DNA of 64,000 nucleotides, taken from assembly GCF_010727325.1 (NCBI RefSeq), contig NZ_AP022565.1, forward strand, positions 3,224,001 to 3,288,000. The letters are read 5' to 3'. This DNA comes from Mycolicibacterium alvei (lineage in GTDB: Bacteria; Actinomycetota; Actinomycetes; Mycobacteriales; Mycobacteriaceae). A program made the position numbers and the translations under genes. The notes under the pieces were generated by a model, which was given only the letters and a program-made list of their open reading frames with translations, was not told the DNA's origin and ran no database searches. Below, piece by piece: positions 24,409-32,986 of the stretch (within the stretch, counting starts at the first letter, position 1; each line of letters begins with the position of its first letter).

Positions 24409-24506
24409 CAGGTGACCGGCAGCTCCGCAACTCCGTAGATCTCCTTGTCGTTGAGGAAGGCCTGCGGAGCGGCCGCGATCGTTTCATCGAGGAAGCCGTC
24501 GCGGCG
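24405..24506 (-). pseudogene. 33-codon tail of a lost gene between mmpL and MFS
   Basis: Directly after the mmpL stop the same frame reads 33 sense codons and a TGA: it begins RRDGFLDETIAAAPQ and ends KEIYGVAELPVTW. The TGA overlaps the MFS GTG start as GTGA, the kind of coupling normally seen between whole operon genes. The tail looks like a natural protein C-terminus, and the end pattern (G-x-x-x-LPVxW) resembles cytochrome P450 C-termini, but the match is weak. I read it as the remnant of a gene that once preceded the MFS gene and was removed when the mmpS-mmpL unit came next to it. It could instead be a read-through extension of MmpL. Confidence 0.4.
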
Positions 24507-27401
24507 CTAACCCGACGTCACCGGAAGGACCGTCGTGTCCTCATCGTCGGCGTGCGGCGGGCGCGGCGTCACACGCGTGCGAAAGTGGTTGTCCCCGCGG
24601 GGATAAACCACCTGCGGCCACCAGAACCACCTGCCCAGCAGGGTGGCGATCGACGGCATCAGCAGCGAGCGCACGATCAACGTGTCCAGCAGCAGACCGA
24701 TCGCGATCGTCGACCCCATCTGGGCCAGCACGATCAACTTGCTGCCCAGCATCCCGGCCATGGTGGCGGCGAACACCATGCCCGCCGAGGTCACCACGCC
24801 GCCGGTGCCCGCCATCGAGCGGATGATGCCGGTCTTCAAGCCGGCGTGGATCTCCTCCTTGAATCGGGAGACCAGCAGCAGGTTGTAGTCCGAACCCACC
24901 GCCAACAGGATGATGACGGACATCAACATCACCAGCCAGTGCACGTGGATGCCGAACAGGTCCTGCCAGAGCAGCACCGAGACACCGAAGGCCGCGGCGA
25001 TCGAACTGGCCGCCGTGCCGACGATGACGAGTGCTGCCACCGCGCTCCGAGTGATGATCAGCATGATCATGAAGATCAGGGTCAGTGCCGACACCACGGC
25101 GATCATCAGGTCGTAGCGGGCGCCGTCGGCCATGTCCTTGTAGTTGGACGCGACGCCACCCAGGTAGACCTTGGCGTCCGACAGCGAGGACATCTTCAAG
25201 CCCTCCTGTGCGGCCTTTCGTATCGAATCGACCCGGGCAATCCCCTCGGGCGTCGCGGGGTCGCTCTGGTGGGTGATGAACATCCGAGCGGACTTGCCGT
25301 CCGGCGACAGGAACATATCCAGGCCACGCTTGAAGTCGGGGTTCTCGAACGCCTCCGGGGGCAGGTAGAACATGTCGTCGTTCTTCGCCTCGTCGAAGGC
25401 CTGGCCCATCGCCAGGGCGGTGTCGTTCATCGCCTCCATCTGATCGAGCAGAGCCTTCTGTGAGTTGTACGACGCCAGCGACAGGTCCCTGCTGGCCTTC
25501 ATCGATGCGATCGTCTGAGGAAGCAGCGCAGTCAGTTTCGGAGCGAGGTCCGCCAATTGGTCGGTATTGGTCTGCACCGCCGAGGTCTTGTCGGTCAGTT
25601 CGTCGATCCCGTCGAGAGCGTCGAAGACCGAACGCACCGCCGCGCACATGGGGATGTCGAAGCAGTGCGGTTCCCAGTAGAAGTAGTTGCGCATGGGCCG
25701 GAACTGGTCGTCGAAGTTCGCGATGTTGTCCCGCATCTTCTTGGTGACCTCGAGCAACTCCTGCGACTTGGCCGCCGAGTCCTGGGTGAGCTTGGTCTGC
25801 TGGAGGGCGAGTTCGTACTGCCGCTCCATGATGTCGATCGAGACGTTGGTCGCATCGACCATTCTGAGCTGGTTGGCCAACTGCTCCCGCTGGAACGGCA
25901 GGTTCATGTTGTTCGTCTGGCCCTGGACGCTCGTCTGGAACGGAATCGAGCTGTGCTGGATCGGAATACCCAACGGCCGGGTGATGTTCTGGACCATCGC
26001 AATGCCTTCGGTATGCATGACATTTCGGGCCACCGTGTTGAGAACGATCATGTCGGCCGGATTGCGCATGTCGTGGTCGGCCTCGACCATCAGGATGTCC
26101 GGGTTCATCCGCGCCTGCGAGAAATGCCGGTCGGCGGCGGCGAAGCCGATGTTGGTCTTGGCGTCGTCCGGCAGATAGTAGCGATCGTTGTACGCCGGCT
26201 TGAAGCCTGGAAGGGCGATCACGCCGATCAGCACCACGAACCCGCTTGCCACCAGAACGGGTCCGGGCCACCGGACCACCGCGGTACCGACCCGCCGCCA
26301 GAACCGACTCTGGGCAGGTCGCTTGGATTCGAAGAGCCCGACGCGGCTGCCGAGGAAGAGTACGGCCGGTCCCAGCGTGACCGCGGACGCCACGACCACG
26401 ACCATTCCGATCGCTACGGGGGCGCCCATGGTGGTGAAGTAGGGCAGGCGCGCGAAACTCAGGCAGTAGGTGGCGCCGGCGATCGTCAGGCCCGAGCCGA
26501 TGATGACCGGAGCGACGGACTTGAAAGTGGTGTAGTAGGCGGTGTCCCGATCTTCGCCCATGCCCCGCGCCTCGCGGTAGCGGCCGAATATGAAGATGCC
26601 GTAGTCGGTGGCGGCGGCGATCGCCAACATCGTCAGGATGTTCCCGGCGAACGTGGTGAGGCCGAATGCGTCATGGTTGACCAGGACCGCAACCACGCCG
26701 CGCGATGACAGTAGTGCGATACCGGTCAAGAAGAGCTGGATCAGTGTGGTGACGATCGAGCGGTAGACGATCAGCAACATGCCCGCGATCGCCACCAGGG
26801 TGAACAGGGTGATCTGAGCCAGGCTGGCGTTGCCGATGACGTGCATGTCCTCAAGGAGCGCCGTCGGACCCGCGACGTAGGCCTGTACCCCCGGCGGGGC
26901 CGTGGTCTCCTCGATGACCTTGCGAACGGCCTCGACGCCTTCGTTGGCCAAGGTCTGGCCGGTTTCGCCGGCCAGGTTGATCATCACGTAGGAGGCCTTG
27001 CCGTCGGCGCTCTGAGCACCGGCGGCGGTCAGGGTGTCCCCCCAGAAGTCCTGAATGTGCTGGACGTGCTCAGGGTCCTGCCGCAGTTTGCGGATGATCT
27101 CGTCGTAGTACTGGTGAGCTTCGGGACCGAGTGGCTGTTGGCCCTCGATGATGATCATCACCGTGCTGTTGGAATCGAATTCCTTGAAGTTGGCGCCCAT
27201 CCGCTTCATCGCGATCATCGAGGGCGCGTCCGCGGGAGCCATCGGAGCCGAATGGGCCTCACCGACGACCTCGAGTTGCGGGGCGACCACGTTCACGGCG
27301 ACGGTGGCCAGGACCCAGAACACGATGATCGGCACCGCCAAGATGCGGAGCGCGTGAGCTACGACAGGTCTTTTCTCATGGGTGGCGGCCTTATTCATCA
27401 T
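24507..27401 (-). CDS. MmpL family lipid transporter (first copy)
   Basis: RND-type transporter of 964 residues that exports lipids or siderophores across the inner membrane. It has an N-terminal helix, two large periplasmic porter domains and two helix bundles. The proton-relay Asp-Tyr pairs are present in both halves: ATDYGIFIFGRYREARG and GSDYNLLLVSRFKEEIHAG. The long periplasmic part of the second domain (about residues 480-700) is rich in predicted coiled helices. The ATG at 27401 overlaps the mmpS stop (ATGA). Cargo unknown; it is a close paralogue of the copy at 32983-35880. Confidence 0.92.
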   Translation of the reverse strand: MMNKAATHEKRPVVAHALRILAVPIIVFWVLATVAVNVVAPQLEVVGEAHSAPMAPADAPSMIAMKRMGANFKEFDSNSTVMIIIEGQQPLGPEAHQYYDEIIRKLRQDPEHVQHIQDFWGDTLTAAGAQSADGKASYVMINLAGETGQTLANEGVEAVRKVIEETTAPPGVQAYVAGPTALLEDMHVIGNASLAQITLFTLVAIAGMLLIVYRSIVTTLIQLFLTGIALLSSRGVVAVLVNHDAFGLTTFAGNILTMLAIAAATDYGIFIFGRYREARGMGEDRDTAYYTTFKSVAPVIIGSGLTIAGATYCLSFARLPYFTTMGAPVAIGMVVVVASAVTLGPAVLFLGSRVGLFESKRPAQSRFWRRVGTAVVRWPGPVLVASGFVVLIGVIALPGFKPAYNDRYYLPDDAKTNIGFAAADRHFSQARMNPDILMVEADHDMRNPADMIVLNTVARNVMHTEGIAMVQNITRPLGIPIQHSSIPFQTSVQGQTNNMNLPFQREQLANQLRMVDATNVSIDIMERQYELALQQTKLTQDSAAKSQELLEVTKKMRDNIANFDDQFRPMRNYFYWEPHCFDIPMCAAVRSVFDALDGIDELTDKTSAVQTNTDQLADLAPKLTALLPQTIASMKASRDLSLASYNSQKALLDQMEAMNDTALAMGQAFDEAKNDDMFYLPPEAFENPDFKRGLDMFLSPDGKSARMFITHQSDPATPEGIARVDSIRKAAQEGLKMSSLSDAKVYLGGVASNYKDMADGARYDLMIAVVSALTLIFMIMLIITRSAVAALVIVGTAASSIAAAFGVSVLLWQDLFGIHVHWLVMLMSVIILLAVGSDYNLLLVSRFKEEIHAGLKTGIIRSMAGTGGVVTSAGMVFAATMAGMLGSKLIVLAQMGSTIAIGLLLDTLIVRSLLMPSIATLLGRWFWWPQVVYPRGDNHFRTRVTPRPPHADDEDTTVLPVTSG

Positions 27402-27841
27402 GCGGACTTCACCAGGCAGTACGTTTGCGCATTGATGCCATCGGCGGTTTTCTCCTCGCGGACAACGTCATTCACGGTGACACGGCAGCCGATTGAGTTG
27501 CCGTCGCTGCGGGCCATGAGGTTGGCGCTGACCGCAGGCAACGTCGTCGACAGGGTGACCGACCACGGCAGGGGCGCCGTCAGAGAATGCACCTTGGCGT
27601 CGGCGTCGAAATAACTGATCTGCGCGGTGGTTCCGGGCGGGCCATAGACGTCGTAGACCATGACCTTCGGATTGAACTGGACGATCTCGATGCCCGCGCC
27701 GGCGTTGGCATTGAGATCTTCGGAGCCGAACATCCGGTGCAGACGCGAGACCACCAGACCCGACACCGCCAGCACGACCACCAGAACCAACGGAATCCAC
27801 GCATGTTTCAACGCACGACGAACAGTCCCACCAGGACTCAC
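27398..27841 (-). CDS. MmpS family accessory protein (first copy)
   Basis: Membrane-anchored periplasmic partner of MmpL, 147 residues. A single N-terminal helix (WIPLVLVVVLAVSGLVVSRL) is followed by a small beta domain with VQFNPKVMVYDVYGPPGTTA and a disulfide pair in IGCRVTV and TYCLVKSA. GGGAGG lies 5 bases before the GTG start. The upstream gap of 182 bases holds TAGTT-CGAAT-AACTA (27903-27917), an imperfect candidate operator. Confidence 0.92.
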   Translation of the reverse strand: MSPGGTVRRALKHAWIPLVLVVVLAVSGLVVSRLHRMFGSEDLNANAGAGIEIVQFNPKVMVYDVYGPPGTTAQISYFDADAKVHSLTAPLPWSVTLSTTLPAVSANLMARSDGNSIGCRVTVNDVVREEKTADGINAQTYCLVKSA

Positions 27842-28023
27842 CGGTACCTCCCGACGATTACCCGAACCCGCCGACGGCGAGACGCCCCGGCGATCGGCGA
27901 ATTAGTTCGAATAACTATGTACAGCGCGGGGGACTTTACACCGCTTCGACCGGGAACGTCGCCGGAGGTCCAAATATTGTGAACTTGCTGTCGATTACCT
28001 GAAAGCCCGAGATCCGAGGCGGG

Positions 28024-28611
28024 TCAGGCCGCCGAGCCGTTGCGCGAAGGACGGTCGAGATAGCCTCGGGCGACTGCCATTTCGACCAGCCGCGAACGCA
28101 GCGCACGCCGTCCGCGGTGCAACCTCGACATCACCGTTCCGACCGGAATCTGCAGAATCTCCGCAATCTCCTTGTACCGGAATCCCGCTACGTCGGCGTA
28201 GTACACGACGACACCTTGCGACTCCGGCAGTGCCCGCACCGCCCGGCGCACCTCGTCGTCGCCCATCGACTCCAGGGCTGCCAGTTCCGCCGAGACCACA
28301 CCGAGCGGAAAGCGCTGCGCCACCTCCGCGAGTTGGGCATCGGTGAGTTCGTCGGCGTAGACCTCCTGCGGTCGGCGCTGCGCGGTGCGGTACGAGTTGA
28401 TCCACGTGTTGGTCAGAATCCGAAACAACCAGGCCCGGATGTTCGTGCCGTCCTGGTAGGTGTGAAAACTGCTGTACGCCTTGACCATTGTCTCCTGAAC
28501 GAGATCTTCGGCGTCGGCCGTACTGCGCGTGTAGCGACGCGCCGCCGCGTAAAGCTGATCCACCAACGGCAGCGCATCGCGCTCGAATCGTTCCGCCCGC
28601 CCGTCGTTCAT
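28024..28611 (-). CDS. ECF RNA polymerase sigma factor, SigH-like
   Basis: Extracytoplasmic-function sigma factor of 195 residues. Region 2 includes [20 protein letters not shown] and [19 protein letters not shown]; region 4 is [20 protein letters not shown]. The sequence is closest in style to mycobacterial SigH, but no anti-sigma gene (RshA type, with HxxxCxxC) lies next to it. I use the ATG at 28611; an ATG at 28635 is also in frame. A palindrome (28637-28650) sits upstream. The first mmpS-mmpL pair is downstream on the same strand and is a possible target. Confidence 0.88.
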   Translation of the reverse strand: MNDGRAERFERDALPLVDQLYAAARRYTRSTADAEDLVQETMVKAYSSFHTYQDGTNIRAWLFRILTNTWINSYRTAQRRPQEVYADELTDAQLAEVAQRFPLGVVSAELAALESMGDDEVRRAVRALPESQGVVVYYADVAGFRYKEIAEILQIPVGTVMSRLHRGRRALRSRLVEMAVARGYLDRPSRNGSAA

Positions 28612-28636
28612 ACCGGCAGCATCACATCTCAACATA

Positions 28637-28650
28637 GCTTGAGGTCAAGC
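28637..28650. promoter_or_regulatory. Palindrome upstream of the sigma factor gene
   Basis: GCTTGA-GG-TCAAGC has exact 6-base arms, just before the sigma factor start and within the shared space with the purine permease gene. Possible operator. Confidence 0.35.
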
Positions 28651-28732
28651 GATTTTCGGACAGGGTCCCGACGCCACCCACGGTGCGGCAATGCGGCGTG
28701 AGTCGGGCGCCACGACCTTAGGCTCATCGGTT

Positions 28733-30145
28733 ATGAATCGACTCGATCGCTTCTTCGAGATCTCGGCTCGCGGCTCGACGGCCCTCTCCGAGGTCCGCGG
28801 AGGCCTGGTCACCTTCATCGCGATGGCCTACATCATCGTGCTGAACCCGGTCATCCTCTCCGGCTCACCCGACGTCGCGGGCAACAAGCTGGAGTTCGCC
28901 CAGGTATCGGCCGTCACCTGCCTGGCCGCCGGGGTGATGACGATCCTGTTCGGGATCATCGCGCGGTTGCCGTTCGCCTTCGCCGCGGGTCTGGGCATCA
29001 ACTCGTTTCTGGCCACCACGGTGGTGGGTACGGTCACCTGGCCCGAGGCCATGGGCCTGGTGGTCATCGACGGACTGGTCATCGTGGCGCTGGCCGCGAG
29101 CGGATTCCGCCGCCTGGTGTTCGATGCGGTCCCGATGGAACTCAAGCTGGCGATCACCGCGGGCATCGGGCTGTTCATTCTGTTCATCGGTGTGGTCGAC
29201 GCCGGATTCGTCGGCTCGACCGGGCTGCCGTCGCCCCCGGTGGGGCTCGGCACCGGCGGGGTCGGCTCGATCAACACCGTGCCCACGGTCATCTTCGTGT
29301 TCACGCTGTTGGTCACGGGCGTCCTGGTGGCGCGAAAAGTCCGCGGCGGCATCCTGATCGGATTGGTCGCCGGCACCGTGGTCGCGATGATCATCGAAGC
29401 GATCTGGCATCTCGGGTCGGCGCAGGACAAACCCGGCGGTTGGGGCCTGTCGGTACCGGCGCTGTCCGGCTCGCCCTTCGCCATGCCCGATCTGTCCCTG
29501 GTCGGCGAGGTCAGCCTGGGCAGCTTCAGCCGAATCGGCGCGCTCGCGGCCATCATGTTGGTATTCACCTTGGTGTTCGCCAACTTCTTCGACGCGATGG
29601 GAACCATGACCGGGCTGTCGCGGGAGGCCGGGCTGTCCGACGCCCAGGGCACTTTCCCGCGGCTGAAATCGGCTCTGATCGTCGAAGGCGCCGGTGCCGT
29701 GGTCGGCGGATCCACGTCGGCATCCTCGAATACCGTGTTCATCGAATCGGGCGCCGGCATCGAGGAAGGCTCCCGCACCGGGCTCGCCAACCTCATCACC
29801 GGTGCACTGTTCCTGGCGGCCATGTTCGTCGCCCCGCTGGCCTCGATCGTGCCCACCGAGGTCGCGGCCGCAGCGCTGGTCATCGTCGGCGCGATGATGG
29901 TGTCGCAGCTGCGCCACATCGACCTCTCGGAGTTCTCGGTGGCCCTGCCCGTCGTACTCACGGTGGCCACCATGGCGTTCAGCTATTCGATCGCCAACGG
30001 CATCGGCGTCGGCTTCGTGGCCTGGGCGGTGCTGCGGTCCGCGGCCGGTAAAGCGCGCGAGGTCAGCCCGCTGCTGTGGGTCGTGGCTGCCGGCTTCATC
30101 CTGTATTTTTCCCGAGGCTGGATCGAGTCGCTCATCGGCATGTAG
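28733..30145 (+). CDS. NCS2 family purine permease (AzgA/GhxP type)
   Basis: Membrane protein of 470 residues with about 14 helices that imports adenine, guanine or hypoxanthine by proton symport. Conserved segments are FAAGLGINSFLATTVV, FANFFDAMGTMTGLSREAGL and SSNTVFIESGAGIEEGSRTG, which contain the purine-binding residues of the family. The ATG at 28733 follows a TAGGCT -10 box by 8 bases, so the leader is very short. No purine metabolism genes are adjacent. Confidence 0.9.
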   Translation: MNRLDRFFEISARGSTALSEVRGGLVTFIAMAYIIVLNPVILSGSPDVAGNKLEFAQVSAVTCLAAGVMTILFGIIARLPFAFAAGLGINSFLATTVVGTVTWPEAMGLVVIDGLVIVALAASGFRRLVFDAVPMELKLAITAGIGLFILFIGVVDAGFVGSTGLPSPPVGLGTGGVGSINTVPTVIFVFTLLVTGVLVARKVRGGILIGLVAGTVVAMIIEAIWHLGSAQDKPGGWGLSVPALSGSPFAMPDLSLVGEVSLGSFSRIGALAAIMLVFTLVFANFFDAMGTMTGLSREAGLSDAQGTFPRLKSALIVEGAGAVVGGSTSASSNTVFIESGAGIEEGSRTGLANLITGALFLAAMFVAPLASIVPTEVAAAALVIVGAMMVSQLRHIDLSEFSVALPVVLTVATMAFSYSIANGIGVGFVAWAVLRSAAGKAREVSPLLWVVAAGFILYFSRGWIESLIGM

Positions 30146-30189
30146 CGGTCGGTAGCCTTTTCGGTCATGGGCGAAAAGAGACAGCACCC

Positions 30190-31161
30190 GTGAGCGCCGG
30201 CCTATTCGGTCTGCTCGACGACATTGCCGCGCTGGCCCGGTTGGCGGCGGCGTCGATCGACGACATCGGTGCGGCCACCGGCAAAGCGACAGCCAAGGCC
30301 GCCGGCGTCGTGATCGACGACACCGCGGTGACGCCGCAGTACGTGCACGGCCTCACCGCCGACCGTGAACTTCCGGTCGTCAAGAGCATCGCGATCGGGT
30401 CGCTGCGCAACAAGCTCGTGTTCATCCTGCCTGCGGCGTTGCTGCTCAGCCAGTTCGCGCCGTGGCTGCTGACACCGATTCTGATGCTGGGTGCGACGTA
30501 CCTCTGTTTCGAGGGCGCCGAGAAGGTCTGGGGCCGTTTCCTCGGCCACAGCGGGCACGACACTGGCGGACAACCCACCACTGCCGTCGGCGGCGACGCC
30601 GAGAAGTACATGGTGACCGGTGCGATCCGCACCGATTTTATTCTGTCCGCCGAGATCATGGTGATCGCGCTCAACGAGGTGGCCAACCAGAGTTTCCTCC
30701 CGCGGTTGATCATCCTGGCGATCGTCGCGGTGGTGATCACCGCGGTGGTGTACGGCGTGGTGGCCGGCATCGTGAAGATGGACGATATGGGTCTGGTGCT
30801 GGCCCAACGGTCGTCACAGGTGGCCCAGAAGATCGGTCGGGGCCTGGTCACCGGGATGCCCAAGCTGCTGTCGGCGCTGTCGGTGATCGGCACGGTCGCG
30901 ATGCTCTGGGTCGGCGGACACATCCTGCTGGCGGGGACCGACACCCTGGGCTGGCACACGCTCTACGGCCTGGTCCACCATGCCGAGGAAGCGGTGCGCC
31001 ACGCGGCGGGCCATACCTTCGGCGGAGCGCTGGCCTGGCTGACCAACACCTCCGCATCGGCGGTGATCGGTCTGGTGGTCGGCACTGTGGTCGTGGCAAT
31101 CATGCATGTGCTGCCGTTCGGCAAGAAAGACACGAAAGACACGCACGAAGCCCCTGCCTGA
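30190..31161 (+). CDS. DUF808 family membrane protein
   Basis: Inner membrane protein of 323 residues related to E. coli YedI. The N-terminus SAGLFGLLDDIAALARLAAA and the segment DDTAVTPQYVHGLTADRELP are characteristic, followed by about six membrane helices. Function of the family is unknown. The GTG at 30190 overlaps the stop of an 8-residue ORF that begins at ATG 30167, so its translation may be coupled. It follows the permease gene by 44 bases. Confidence 0.85.
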   Translation: MSAGLFGLLDDIAALARLAAASIDDIGAATGKATAKAAGVVIDDTAVTPQYVHGLTADRELPVVKSIAIGSLRNKLVFILPAALLLSQFAPWLLTPILMLGATYLCFEGAEKVWGRFLGHSGHDTGGQPTTAVGGDAEKYMVTGAIRTDFILSAEIMVIALNEVANQSFLPRLIILAIVAVVITAVVYGVVAGIVKMDDMGLVLAQRSSQVAQKIGRGLVTGMPKLLSALSVIGTVAMLWVGGHILLAGTDTLGWHTLYGLVHHAEEAVRHAAGHTFGGALAWLTNTSASAVIGLVVGTVVVAIMHVLPFGKKDTKDTHEAPA

Positions 31162-31281
31162 CCGCCACCTCCGGTCGTCACCGTTCCACCGAAAGGAATG
31201 CGGGTTGCCTGGTAGCAAACTGATCGCGGCAAAGGCAAATACTTTTAGGCGCCGCACCCATCCACGTGTCATACTTGGCCA

Positions 31282-31300
31282 GGACGTTTTTGGTACGTCC
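31282..31300 (+). promoter_or_regulatory. Hairpin in the 5' leader of the cold shock gene
   Basis: GGACGT and ACGTCC form a 6-base stem around a 7-base T-rich loop, 27 bases before the cold shock start. The 165-base gap before the gene is otherwise without an ORF and is likely a long leader, as is usual for cold shock mRNAs. Confidence 0.4.
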
Positions 31301-31326
31301 AGATTTACAATGAGAGAAGCAAAAAT

Positions 31327-31530
31327 ATGACACAGGGAACTGTGAAATGGTTCAACGGCGAGAAGGGCTTCGGCTTCATCGCTCCTGACGGCGGCGCCCC
31401 GGACGTGTTCGTCCACTACTCCGAGATCAGCGGCGGCGGTTTCCGGTCGCTCGAGGAGAACCAGCGCGTCGAGTTCGAGATCACCCAGGGCGCCAAGGGC
31501 CCCCAGGCGGTGGGAGTCACTGCGATCTAA
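31327..31530 (+). CDS. cspA: Cold shock protein
   Basis: Single-stranded nucleic acid-binding protein of 67 residues, identical in length to M. tuberculosis CspA. RNP1 is KGFGFIAP and RNP2 is VFVHY; the start [15 protein letters not shown] is typical. It acts as an RNA chaperone. GAGAG lies before the ATG, and a strong terminator follows the stop by 18 bases. Confidence 0.95.
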   Translation: MTQGTVKWFNGEKGFGFIAPDGGAPDVFVHYSEISGGGFRSLEENQRVEFEITQGAKGPQAVGVTAI

Positions 31531-31548
31531 TCGCCCCAAGACTTGATC

Positions 31549-31585
31549 ATGGGCTGGTACGGATGATTCCGTACCAGCCCATTTT
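31549..31585. terminator. Intrinsic terminator between cspA and the DUF5994 gene
   Basis: Fifteen-base arms (31549-31563 and 31568-31582) are exact reverse complements around the loop TGAT, followed by a short T-run on the plus strand. It ends cspA and, read from the other side, may also serve the convergent DUF5994 gene. Confidence 0.9.
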
Positions 31586-31589
31586 CATG

Positions 31590-32084
31590 TCACACCGGCG
31601 CCTGCGCCGCTAGTTGCACCGACCATCGCGCAGATTCGACCCGTGCAACGGACAGCACACGATCTGCGGTGTCGAACACCGGCGTGTTCCGCACCGACTC
31701 CTCCACGGGCATCCCTGCGGCACAACGCATCACCAGCCCGCCGAGGGTAACGGACGTCCTGCAGGGGACGACAAGGAGTTTCACGCACTGGTCACGGCCC
31801 GCCACCAACATCAGACGCGGCCGACTGAGCTTCACGCCTGCCGGCAGGCGAGTGCCGGTCACGATCGAGTCGAGATTCAACTGGCCCTCAGCGGCCGACC
31901 AATTGACGCGGATATCAACAACTTCCCCCAGCGATCGATGCAGAACTCCGACGAGTTCCGGCAGTTCGCTCGCCACCGACGCGGTATGCGGCCACCACGC
32001 TCCGTCAATGTCAGTGCCCAACTGACCCGCGAGGGTGAGTCGGACCGGACTGGCCAGCCGTCGCGTGCCGCTGAGGCCGTTCAC
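31590..32084 (-). CDS. DUF5994 family protein
   Basis: Protein of 164 residues of a family found in mycobacteria and relatives. The marker is DIDGAWWPHTASVASELPEL near the N-terminus followed by VDIRVNWSAAEGQLNLDS. No signal peptide or membrane helix; function unknown. The GTG at 32084 overlaps the stop of a 45-codon ORF (GTGA), so it is translated as the second gene of a two-gene unit. It converges on cspA. Confidence 0.75.
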   Translation of the reverse strand: MNGLSGTRRLASPVRLTLAGQLGTDIDGAWWPHTASVASELPELVGVLHRSLGEVVDIRVNWSAAEGQLNLDSIVTGTRLPAGVKLSRPRLMLVAGRDQCVKLLVVPCRTSVTLGGLVMRCAAGMPVEESVRNTPVFDTADRVLSVARVESARWSVQLAAQAPV

Positions 32085-32218
32085 GACGGCGCGTCTACGC
32101 GGGCCTGCGACCTGGGCGGGTCCGAGAAGACCATGTCCGACGACGTGGGATTCGTGCCCTCGACCGCCGATACGGGTTCTTGCTGCTCGGGGTGTGAAAA
32201 CAGTTCGGACGATTCCAT
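32081..32218 (-). CDS. Small 45-residue ORF coupled to the DUF5994 gene
   Basis: ATG at 32218 with AAGGA 7 bases upstream, 45 codons, and a TGA that overlaps the DUF5994 GTG by four bases. The product is acidic to polar, with no membrane segment: it starts MESSELFSHPEQQEPVSAVE and is rich in Ser, Pro, Glu and Asp, so it is probably disordered. The ribosome site and precise overlap are good evidence that it is translated. Not a family I recognise. Confidence 0.6.
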   Translation of the reverse strand: MESSELFSHPEQQEPVSAVEGTNPTSSDMVFSDPPRSQARVDAPS

Positions 32219-32350
32219 AAGAGTGTCCTTGACAGGTGCGGGACTACCGCATTGGTTTGGATAGCAAGCGATGGTTGATCACCGCGACTACCTACAAAGC
32301 TACACCCGATGGCCCCGGCGGCCCGGCGCCGGGGCACCGGGACATCCACG

Positions 32351-32986
32351 TCATCGGCCTCGAACGGCCGGCAGGATCAGGGTGTCGATGACATCGCGGA
32401 CATATTTCGAGTCGACACGCTGACCGTTGACCACCCGCATCAGGCCCATGCCGGTGAGCACATCGGCCACCAACGACCAGTCCCGGTCGGCGGCCACCTC
32501 GCCGCGGGCGACGGCTTGCTCAAGGATCGTCGTCACCACCCGCCGGCCCTTGAGCAGCATCAGATCTTCGAGCGCCGAGCCGAGGTGTGGGTCGTGAGTG
32601 GCCTCGACCGCCACCCTCAGCACCAGGTCGTACGAGAAGAGGTCGTTGTCACTTCGTGCGGCGCGCCGCACGATCTCGTCGAAATCGCCTTCCAGACAGC
32701 CGGTGTCGGGTGCGTCGTCCTCCATCAGGTCGGGCCGCCAGTACACGAGCGCATCGGTGATCAACGCGGCCTTCGACGACCAGCGACGGTAGATGGCCGC
32801 CTTACCAACACCGGCCCGCGCGGCGATGTCGTTCATATTGGTATCGACGTAACCGTTTTCGGCCAACGCAGCCAATGCCGCGTTGAGGATGGCCGGATCA
32901 CGCGATCGGTCGAGTCGGCCCACCGTGCGCTGACGCAGTTTCGGCTCTGCGTCAGGTTTGTCATCCGGGCCACTCACGACCGTCAC
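32351..32986 (-). CDS. TetR family regulator coupled to mmpL
   Basis: Repressor of 211 residues. DNA-binding helices are AALAENGYVDTNMNDIAARA then VGKAAIYRRWSSK. The ligand domain follows. Its GTG start overlaps the mmpL stop (GTGA), so it is the last gene of the mmpS-mmpL-tetR operon and probably acts on the palindromes in front of mmpS (36344-36385). Its ligand may be the exported lipid. Confidence 0.88.
   Translation of the reverse strand: MTVVSGPDDKPDAEPKLRQRTVGRLDRSRDPAILNAALAALAENGYVDTNMNDIAARAGVGKAAIYRRWSSKAALITDALVYWRPDLMEDDAPDTGCLEGDFDEIVRRAARSDNDLFSYDLVLRVAVEATHDPHLGSALEDLMLLKGRRVVTTILEQAVARGEVAADRDWSLVADVLTGMGLMRVVNGQRVDSKYVRDVIDTLILPAVRGR

Noticed and set aside
24541..26271. Second long minus-strand frame inside mmpL
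   Set aside because: Arg- and Gly-rich shadow frame typical of high-GC genes; the mmpL frame shows clear MmpL motifs.
31198..31215. Five-codon ORF in the cspA leader
   Set aside because: Too short and without comparative support to separate from chance.
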